Origin: an uncultured Caryophanales bacterium
Lineage (GTDB): Bacteria > Bacillota_I > Bacilli_A > RF39 > UBA660
Length of the DNA stretch: 9,077 nucleotides
Direction of reading: 5' to 3'
Assembly (NCBI GenBank): GCA_937897245.1
Contig: CALCBO010000035.1
Location: 1 to 9,077, forward strand
Numbering within the stretch: position 1 is the first letter of the stretch; each line of letters starts with the position of its first letter. The notes beneath the pieces are model-generated. The model was not told the DNA's origin, ran no database searches, and saw only the letters and a list, made by a program, of their open reading frames with translations. Positions 1-6,215 of the stretch are shown here, in pieces. The position numbers were made by a program, and so were the translations under genes.

Positions 1-585
1 CTTGACTTTATCACCCTGATACTCCACATCGCCAATCTTCATATCCAGACCCATCTCGGCAGCAATCTGACGCGACTGAATCATCGTATCGTGTTCCAAA
101 GCAATAGCCTCCTGCCAACGCTCTATGTCGTAAGGACGCGCCTTGCGGTAAATCTTCTTATACTCCCCATTGAAAGGAGAGAAGCCCGTACGGCGAATCT
201 GTTTGGCAACCATGTCGCCGGTGAGCGCGGGAACGAAGTATGATTCCTGGATCACGCACCGTACTGCAAACAGAACCAGAAGGAGTGCCATGCTCCGGGG
301 ATTCAGCACCAGTTTCGAGAGTTCCCAGCCGAGAAGCGTATGATGATGCTCTGCGGCTGATTTTTTCTTTTCACCCTGTTTGTTCTGCATACGGGAGAGC
401 AGTTTTCTGAACTTCTCGATCCAGCGGTATTCACGGAGATTGATTTTCAGAAGCATGGCAAGGATGAACGCTCCCGCCGCAATGACAACAATCAGCAGGA
501 GGCAGAACAGTACCGCCGGAATGTGGAGTCCGAAGAAATTTACGGCACGGTATCGCTCATAGAAGAAATTCACAAATGCCACAAA
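1..585 (-). CDS. Partial bacterial membrane protein, not phage-like, cut at both ends
   Basis: Read on the minus strand with a codon ending at base 1, this stretch has no stop for about 195 codons, up to a TAA at 601-603. No ATG opens it in the phage-like part, so its true start was probably lost at the junction near base 575; its end lies beyond base 1. The translation has two hydrophobic segments, one around HIPAVLFCLLLIVVIAAGAF and one around SMALLLVLFAVRCVI. Between them lies a basic, presumably cytoplasmic stretch (LREYRWIEKFRKLLSRM), and a long soluble stretch rich in charge and aromatics follows (GFSPFNGEYKKIYRKARPYD). G+C is near 50%, against roughly 25% in the rest of the window, and codon choice differs completely. 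I do not recognise the family. The second helix followed by a long extracytoplasmic loop recalls ABC-2 type permeases, but this is only a resemblance. It is most likely host or other bacterial DNA. Confidence 0.6.
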
Positions 586-590
586 ATGAA
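560..590. other. Composition junction between bacterial and phage DNA
   Basis: Base composition and coding direction change abruptly here. To the left is a balanced-composition minus-strand frame; to the right is a very AT-rich plus-strand phage frame. Both the membrane protein on the left and the collar-like protein on the right are broken at this point, so it is not a natural phage end, which in this group would sit outside the structural genes and carry an inverted terminal repeat. No transposase, att-like repeat or tRNA is visible. The sequence GAAGAAATTYAC occurs at 532-543 and 562-573, but both copies encode Asn-Phe-Phe in the left-hand protein, so it is probably not a junction repeat. 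A chimeric assembly is the simplest explanation. Confidence 0.75.
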
Positions 591-824
591 ATACAAGATG
601 TTAAAGATGGTAATTATATGACTGATTATAATTATGATACTAATACTGATTCTGGAACTACTATATCTAATACTAGTGGAAATAATACAAATACAACTAA
701 TGAAACAATTACAAGAAGTCCTAGTGATAAAATTAGGATATATAAAGAATTTATGGAGAATGTTAATAATATATATTCTTTAATATTTAAAGATTTAGAT
801 AGTCTATTTTATGGACTAGTATAG
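576..824 (+). CDS. C-terminal fragment of a virion protein, probably lower collar
   Basis: Eighty-two codons from the first in-frame ATG remain; the phage-like frame (S-Q-M-P-Q-N-E) runs back a few codons before the junction, so this ATG is probably internal and the N-terminal bulk is missing. Residues 1-15 are polar, residues 16-45 are a low-complexity Asn/Thr/Ser/Gly linker, and the last 35 residues form an amphipathic helix-like end (DKIRIYKEFMENVNNIYSLI, then DLDSLFYGLV). Comparable ends (charged start, NI..II..L..LF at the end) are typical of collar or connector-type virion proteins in phages of Firmicutes. The gene lies directly before the spike gene, as gene 11 (lower collar) precedes gene 12 (appendage) in phi29. 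The assignment rests on that order and this end, so it is tentative. It stops at TAG 822-824, whose last two bases belong to the next gene's ribosome site. Confidence 0.5.
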   Translation: MPQNEIQDVKDGNYMTDYNYDTNTDSGTTISNTSGNNTNTTNETITRSPSDKIRIYKEFMENVNNIYSLIFKDLDSLFYGLV

Positions 825-829
825 GAGGG
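823..829 (+). promoter_or_regulatory. Ribosome binding site of the spike gene
   Basis: AGGAGGG ends five bases before the ATG at 835 and overlaps the TAG stop of the preceding gene, forming TAGGAGGG. It fixes the spike start and suggests that the two genes are translated in a coupled way from one message. Confidence 0.85.
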
Positions 830-834
830 ATAAA

Positions 835-3040
835 ATGAAAGAAAAGAAATTTATAAAATTAACACCTTTTAAAATGCAAGTATTACAAAGTTTTCCATTT
901 ATTGATGCTGATTTTGATGCTATTACTAATTATGAATTATTATGTAAAGTAGTAGAATATTTGAATATAACTGTTAATAATGTTAATTTACTTGAATCTG
1001 ATTTTAAAGTATTATACGATTATGTTCATGATTATTTTGATAATTTAGATGTACAAGAAGAAATTAATAATAAACTTGATGAGATGGCTGAAAGTGGACA
1101 ATTAACTGATATTATTGCACAATATTTAGGACTTGCTGGTATGCTTACATTTAATACTGTTTCTGATATGAAAACTGCTATTAATTTAGTTAATGGAAGT
1201 AAAGCTAGTACATTAGGATTTTATCAAATAAATGATGGTGGAAATGCTTTATATCAAATTAGAACTATTACTAATGAAGATATAATTGATGAAAAAAGTA
1301 TTATTGCTTTATCAGATAATAATTTAATAGCAGAACTTATTTATGATACTGCTAATGTAAAACAATTTGGTGCCTATGGTGATGGAGTACATGATGATAC
1401 ATTAGCAATTCAAACTGCTATTAATAAAATAAAAAATAATTTATATATACCATCTGGAACATATAAAATAACTCCAACAAATCAATATTTAATTGATGGA
1501 TATGGTACAAATATACGACCTTACTATGGATATAAATATTAAATGTGATGGTATTTTAGTACCTGATTATACAGATAATAATATGAATATTTTAGCAATT
1601 CAAAATTCAAATAATATTGAAATAAATGGATTAAAATCAATATATAGCGATAATTATGTAGATCATGGATCTATATTACAAACAAGAAGTTTATTAAATA
1701 TAAATAAATGTAATAATATACATGTTACTAACTGCTATGTAGAAAATAGTGGTAGTTGTTGCATAGTAGTTGCTAGTACAAACTCAACAATAGAAAATTC
1801 AAAAGCTGTAAGAACTTCACTTGATTATATAACAGCATCATATTTTGGATTATATACTTGCGAAAATTGTTTATTAAATAATAATATATGCTATGGTGCA
1901 TCTAATGATGGTGATATGGCTATGTTTGGAATATGTAAAAAATGTACAGCTAGTAATAATAAATTATATTCATATTTAGAAAATGATAATACAATAAATA
2001 TGACAGGCTCACAAGGATTAGGTGTTGATAGTGCTTGTAGTGAATGTATTGTAAGTAAAAATTATTTAGATAAATATTTTTATGGAATAGATGTAAAAAC
2101 ATCATCAAGAAATAATATTGTAACAGATAATATTGTAATGAATTGTAAATATGGAATATCTTCAAGACTAGGTGAGGGTAATCAAACTACATCTGATTTA
2201 ACAATATCAAATAATTATATTATGCCAAATGATGGAAATGGTAATACTGATGTTATAAAAGATACAACAAGTATTTCAGTAGGGATCTTTGTTAGTAATA
2301 CACTAGGATGTAATATAACAAATAATACTATTATTCCACAATTACAAAATGATACTACAACACATGCACATAATTATATAGGTATTTTGGTATGTGATAT
2401 ACCATCAGCAGATGAATCAGCAATTAAATTATTTAAAATTGATGGTAATCAAATATTACAACGAAATGCTTTAGGTAATAGTAAATCATATAATAGTGGT
2501 AGAGCCATTTATATAATGGGTACATCATCTAAAAATGCAGTACATGTATCAATAATAAATAATAGTATTAAACCTCCATTTGGTAATGTAAATGAATATC
2601 AATTGCATATAACTTATGGTAAATATGTTCTTATTTCAAATAATTCATTTTCAAATGGATATGCAAGTTCTGGACATAATGGACAAATATATTGCGATAA
2701 TTCTACAATAATTAATATTGATAGTAATATGTTAGATTCTGCTAGACATACATTAGTTATGGATACATGTAGTGATGTATCATATGTAAATAATACATTT
2801 AATGCTTTTGGTGGAAATATAGACTGTATACAATTAAGATCAGTAGATAGAGCATTTATAACAGGTAATTATTATATAGGTAAGGCTACCAATGAGGGTA
2901 TAATATTTAATATTGCAAATTGTAATTATATAAACTTTACAAATAATACTGCTCATACTAATAAAAGTGCTATCTTCTATGATTCATCTGGTGCAAGTAC
3001 AAATATTACTAATACAGGTAATGTATTATGGAGTATATAA
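835..3040 (+). pseudogene. Tail spike / pre-neck appendage, anchor plus beta-helix, frame broken near 1516
   Basis: Two overlapping frames together encode one spike protein. The first (835-1542, 235 residues) starts with a virion-anchor module (FPFIDADFDAITNYELLCKV, then NLDVQEEINNKLDEMAESG), found in tail and appendage proteins of many gut Firmicutes phages. At residues 178-188 follows FGAYGDGVHDD, the entry signature of pectate-lyase-like right-handed beta-helices, and then YIPSGTYKI. The second frame (open from 1493 to 3040) continues as an Asn-rich beta-helix with many short N-x-I/V strand repeats and ends LWSI. It has no ATG with a ribosome site. Removing one base, for example C1516, gives a single protein of 734 residues that reads TNIDLTMDINIKCDG across the break. 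Its role would be receptor binding or cell-surface glycan cleavage. I cannot name catalytic residues or the glycan. The break may be a real mutation, an assembly error or, less likely, a +1 recoding site. Confidence 0.85.
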
Positions 3041-3064
3041 AAAGAACTCAATAAGAGTTCTTTT
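3040..3064. terminator. Bidirectional intrinsic terminator between convergent genes
   Basis: AAAAGAACTC (3040-3049) and GAGTTCTTTT (3055-3064) are perfect inverted copies, giving a 10-bp stem with the loop AATAA. The A-rich foot on one side and T-rich foot on the other supply a U-tract for transcripts arriving from either direction. The hairpin begins in the last base of the spike stop codon and ends in the first base of the tail-knob stop codon on the other strand, so it closes both transcription units with no spacer. Confidence 0.9.
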
Positions 3065-4695
3065 TAATTTATAGTATTATCTAGATTATAATTACCTATA
3101 TTATTATGATCATGCCAAATTGTTGTACCTCTCCTAAATACAGCATTAATTATTTCCATACTAGATTCTGGAACTGATATATTATTATTTGAATATCCTA
3201 CTATTTCATTATTAGCTATTTGTACATAATTAAAGTATCTTCTACCAGTAAAATTAGGTACTTTTAAACTATTAACTTTATAACCATATCTAGTAAAATA
3301 AGCATCTATACATTCTGCAAATTCTCTTTTAATTGTTTTTTTATAAATATGAAATTTATTAATTCCACTAGCTGTAATTACATCACCACAATTTAAACTA
3401 CCATGTAGTGTAGGTGGAACTAAACTATGTTTATATCTTTCTTGCATACTAAATAAATTAGTTCCACTTGCTTGTAAACTTCCAGCACCCTCATATAATC
3501 CAGTAACATTTCCAGTTCCTAATGCACTTGCTATTTCTCCAAATCCCATAACAGCTTGTCCTATAGTTTCTACATTTTGTACTTGTTCAGCATTTAATTT
3601 TATTGCACCAAGAGATACACCATTTTGTGTTAGCCAATTAGTATAATGATCAGTTATCCAATTTATTTGTGGAAATTTTCCTAAAGATATCCCCTCATCA
3701 TAATTATATAATTTGCCATTATAATTAATAGGATAACATCTTATAGAACATCCACTAGTTAAACATCCATCCATTTCAAGTTTTAATCTTCCATCTGTTA
3801 AATCCCATAATTCCTGATTATATGTTGTAGCTTGTCCACTAGCATTGGAAAGTTCTATATAACAATATGGAAAACAAAGACATTTATTATTTTTAGGAAC
3901 ATAGCCATTTAGACTTGTTATTCTATCAACATACATAAAGGCTTCAGCTGGCTCTGTTGATGGTGTTATTGGAATATTATTATCAGGCATTAACCATTTA
4001 GGAGCAATAAATAATCCTACAATAGCATTACTTTGCCCAGCTAATTGTTTCATAGCATATTCTAAAGTTTCACTTTCATGTCCAATATTCCATCTTTCTA
4101 AAACTTTATCATATCTATAATATCCTACACCACTAGTAATTCCATTATATATTCCCATAGCTACATTAGTTAAATCATTTGGATCTCTTGTTGTTGCTAA
4201 GACTGTTGTTATATTACTATTATAACTATCAGCATCCGATCCTGTAATTATATAATCTCCAGTTTCTAATCCCTCTGGAATAGTATTTGCTCCTAAAGTA
4301 TCATCATTAACATGTTCTCTTATTACAAAACAACTTTTTTTCTGCCAATAACTCCACCATGTACTAATTTCATCTACTGTATAATATATAATAGTTGATT
4401 TTTCACTACTATATTCTACTTTATCAATAAATGCAAAAAACCATTTATTATTATAATGTGGATTTTGCATACATAAATAATTAGCTCCAAGACATGTATT
4501 ATAATCAAGTCCTACACTAATTCTATTTTCTCCTACTTTTAAAAAACTATAATTATTTTGTCTTGCTACTAAGTGATCATTATTACTACATAAATTAACT
4601 ATATCAGATTCACTATAATCAATAATATTAATATACTCTTTATCCATATTAATATTTTTAGCAAGTATTATAACTGAATTTCTTGTATTATTCAT
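3064..4695 (-). CDS. Tail knob protein, phi29 gp9-like
   Basis: The product forms the distal tip of the short tail, through which DNA passes into the host. Its 543 residues align with phi29 gp9 (599 residues) through both ends: NKWFFAFI at 83-90 (phi29 NKWFYAFV), FVIREHV at 123-129 (FIVREHV), TIPEGL at 138-143, FPYCYIEL in the middle, YGYKVN at 470-475, FNYVQ at 488-492, and TIWH followed by NIGNYNLDN at the C-terminus. Residues about 378-416, rich in Gly, Ala and hydrophobics and followed by a VPP at 426-428, correspond to the long loops that in gp9 leave the tube and insert into membrane; they are somewhat shorter here. The start has AGAGAGGT a few bases upstream. The gene is last in the minus-strand unit, 15 bases after the ATPase, and ends in the bidirectional terminator. 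In phi29 its homologue instead lies beside the collar genes. Confidence 0.93.
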   Translation of the reverse strand: MNNTRNSVIILAKNINMDKEYINIIDYSESDIVNLCSNNDHLVARQNNYSFLKVGENRISVGLDYNTCLGANYLCMQNPHYNNKWFFAFIDKVEYSSEKSTIIYYTVDEISTWWSYWQKKSCFVIREHVNDDTLGANTIPEGLETGDYIITGSDADSYNSNITTVLATTRDPNDLTNVAMGIYNGITSGVGYYRYDKVLERWNIGHESETLEYAMKQLAGQSNAIVGLFIAPKWLMPDNNIPITPSTEPAEAFMYVDRITSLNGYVPKNNKCLCFPYCYIELSNASGQATTYNQELWDLTDGRLKLEMDGCLTSGCSIRCYPINYNGKLYNYDEGISLGKFPQINWITDHYTNWLTQNGVSLGAIKLNAEQVQNVETIGQAVMGFGEIASALGTGNVTGLYEGAGSLQASGTNLFSMQERYKHSLVPPTLHGSLNCGDVITASGINKFHIYKKTIKREFAECIDAYFTRYGYKVNSLKVPNFTGRRYFNYVQIANNEIVGYSNNNISVPESSMEIINAVFRRGTTIWHDHNNIGNYNLDNTIN

Positions 4696-4710
4696 AATTT
4701 ACCTCTCTTT

Positions 4711-5892
4711 CTATTTTTTTATTTGAAAATCAATTACTTGTTTAAAAGCAGTACCACATATATCACTAGCATAAAATATATTACTTTCTTTAAATGTTTT
4801 AAATAATTCTCTTAATTTTTCATTTTTAATTAAAGGATTATATATATCTTTTTGCCAGTATGGACTAGTTTTAATTACATCAGAAAATACTATTATTTTA
4901 TCTTGTATATCTCCCTCATAAGGATATATAAACCAACATGTGTCTTTACTCTCTTTATCAAGTAAATATTCTCCAATAAATTTAAATGTCTGATACTGAA
5001 ATATTATTCTATATAACATTTTATAACATTTATAGCTTTTTGGCAAGTGGGGTTGAGGATCACTTTGCCAATCACCTTTATTCATCATATCAGCATGATC
5101 TCCAATAATAAAGTTAGTTCCAGCCACATTTTCACACCATTCAATAGCTAATTTAACAAAAACAGGTACACCATCTTCATCATTATCACCAGTTGGAATC
5201 CATTTTGTTTTAATATCTCCTTTTTTCATATTTTTCATTAAATCACTAAGTCCCCATCCATAAAAATAAGGACACACTCTAGTTATAGAATTACCTACAA
5301 GCCATAATTTTACAAATCCTCTACCTCTATCAATTGTAGAATAGAAATTCATAAGTTTAGATGGCTCTGAATTTCCTAAATAAGAAGTACGAGAAACAAA
5401 TTCTTCAAATATAATATCTGTAACATCTAACATAGAGTTTCCTGCATAAACTTGCTCTTGACTTAATGCTCTATAATACCCTATATAATCTCCTTTTATT
5501 GTTTTAGTTGTTTCACTATCATATTTACCTAAATATATTCTACCTTTATATGCAATTATACAATTATATTTATTATCTGATATTTTCATAATATCCACAT
5601 CATCAAAATATTGTTCAACATTAGCTGTAGATATTTCATCTTTAAATCTCCTAAGTAAAACAAAACGAGTTCCTTTTTCTAATATTTCTTCTAAAACTTT
5701 TTCTTTATTTTTATAACTACTAATAAAACGAGGATTTTCTCCATTAAAATATTTTAATACTCCTTTTTTATGTTTCACTTGATAAGATTTACCATTACTT
5801 CTTTTTCCATGAATTATATTTATTTGAGCTCCCTCTTTATCAATTTTATCAAGATTATATCTAACTTTTTCTTTTTTACTCATACTTATCAT
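4711..5892 (-). CDS. DNA packaging (encapsidation) ATPase, phi29 gp16-like
   Basis: This is the motor ATPase that drives genomic DNA into the prohead at the portal vertex. Counting from the first ATG, Walker A is G29-K-R-S-N-G-K35-S36 and Walker B is DIIFEE at 159-164, with the glutamate pair at its end. RFVLLRRFKDE at 76-86 matches phi29 YVRRYKPEL and carries the conserved arginines of these ring ATPases. A stretch like phi29 LMDTVFRNRERVRCICLSNA follows Walker B (STIDRGRGFVKLWLVGNSIT). At 393 residues it is longer than gp16 (332), mostly after residue 230, where gp16 has its nuclease-like DNA-binding domain. Two starts are possible: ATG at 5892, overlapping the upstream gene by 17 bases, or ATG at 5883 (MSKKEKVRYN), overlapping by 8. 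Neither has a strong ribosome site, so translation is probably coupled. The prohead RNA that phi29 relatives use is not visible here. Confidence 0.92.
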   Translation of the reverse strand: MISMSKKEKVRYNLDKIDKEGAQINIIHGKRSNGKSYQVKHKKGVLKYFNGENPRFISSYKNKEKVLEEILEKGTRFVLLRRFKDEISTANVEQYFDDVDIMKISDNKYNCIIAYKGRIYLGKYDSETTKTIKGDYIGYYRALSQEQVYAGNSMLDVTDIIFEEFVSRTSYLGNSEPSKLMNFYSTIDRGRGFVKLWLVGNSITRVCPYFYGWGLSDLMKNMKKGDIKTKWIPTGDNDEDGVPVFVKLAIEWCENVAGTNFIIGDHADMMNKGDWQSDPQPHLPKSYKCYKMLYRIIFQYQTFKFIGEYLLDKESKDTCWFIYPYEGDIQDKIIVFSDVIKTSPYWQKDIYNPLIKNEKLRELFKTFKESNIFYASDICGTAFKQVIDFQIKK

Positions 5893-6061
5893 CTACTATA
5901 TATAATTTAGCAACTTCAGATTCAATTCTTTTTCTTACTTTATTTATTTTCTTTTTACTGGCTTTACCATTAAATACATTAGATTTATCAACATTAGCCT
6001 TTTCACATACATCTTTTATCGTTATTTTAGAAAACTTTTTAATATACTCTAAATCATCCAT
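5876..6061 (-). CDS. Small helix-turn-helix-like protein, possible regulator
   Basis: Sixty-one residues, basic overall, with a pattern that looks like a short helix-turn-helix: residues 13-33 read ITIKDVCEKANVDKSNVFNGK, resembling the second and third helices of Cro/XRE-type repressors (a helix, a turn at N23-V-D, a recognition helix). A lysine-rich helix follows, KKKINKVRKRIESEVAKLY at 36-54. The domain is shorter than a full XRE fold, so DNA binding is inferred. The start is secure: AGGAGGG (6067-6073) lies five bases upstream. The stop at 5876-5878 overlaps the ATPase start. Its place between replication genes and packaging and tail genes on one message would suit a regulator of the early-to-late switch or a DNA-bound cofactor of replication or packaging, but nothing in the sequence decides this. 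Confidence 0.7.
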   Translation of the reverse strand: MDDLEYIKKFSKITIKDVCEKANVDKSNVFNGKASKKKINKVRKRIESEVAKLYIVDDKYE

Positions 6062-6066
6062 AATAT

Positions 6067-6073
6067 CCCTCCT
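6067..6073 (-). promoter_or_regulatory. Ribosome binding site of the small HTH-like gene
   Basis: AGGAGGG on the minus strand lies five bases before the ATG at 6061 and is fused to the TAG stop of the membrane-protein gene (TAGGAGGG), the same arrangement as before the spike gene. It fixes the 61-residue start. Confidence 0.85.
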
Positions 6074-6215
6074 AGTTAAATATTATAAATCCTAATATAA
6101 AACATCCTATTGTTAAAAATGATAATATTACAATTATTAAACTAGATAATTTACCATCATAATATACTCTATCATAAGTCATAAATTCTTTTATTATTCT
6201 TTTTAATCTTTTCAT
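6072..6215 (-). CDS. 47-residue single-pass membrane protein
   Basis: A short gene fills the space between the polymerase and the HTH-like gene. The protein begins MKRLKRIIKEFMTYDRVYYD, a basic N-terminal segment, and residues about 23-46 form one long hydrophobic helix (LSSLIIVILSFLTIGCFILG and on to FIIF), ending FN. The positive-inside rule puts the N-terminus in the cytoplasm. The start codon overlaps the polymerase stop as TAATG, and AAGGAGGA lies in the last polymerase codons at 6219-6226, so start and coupling are well supported. I do not recognise a family. phi29 has small membrane proteins (p1 and p16.7) that tie replication to the membrane, and the position just after the polymerase makes such a role attractive. 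A holin or superinfection-exclusion peptide is also possible. Confidence 0.75.
   Translation of the reverse strand: MKRLKRIIKEFMTYDRVYYDGKLSSLIIVILSFLTIGCFILGFIIFN

Noticed and set aside
380..562. Plus-strand open frame of 60 codons
   Set aside because: It lies opposite the long minus-strand membrane-protein frame, has no ribosome site, and its Arg/Ser-rich composition is that expected of an antisense frame.
532..573. Near-repeat GAAGAAATTYAC as an attachment site or junction repeat
   Set aside because: Both copies encode Asn-Phe-Phe in the left-hand membrane protein and there is no partner copy on the phage side.
1493..1495. Independent start (TTG) for the C-terminal half of the spike
   Set aside because: No ribosome site precedes it, and the N-terminal half ends in mid beta-helix, so a frame break is more likely than two genes.
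1950..2165. Minus-strand open frame of 71 codons inside the spike gene
   Set aside because: It is antisense to the conserved beta-helix region, and its Tyr/Leu/His-rich make-up is typical of the reverse of Asn/Ile-rich coding.
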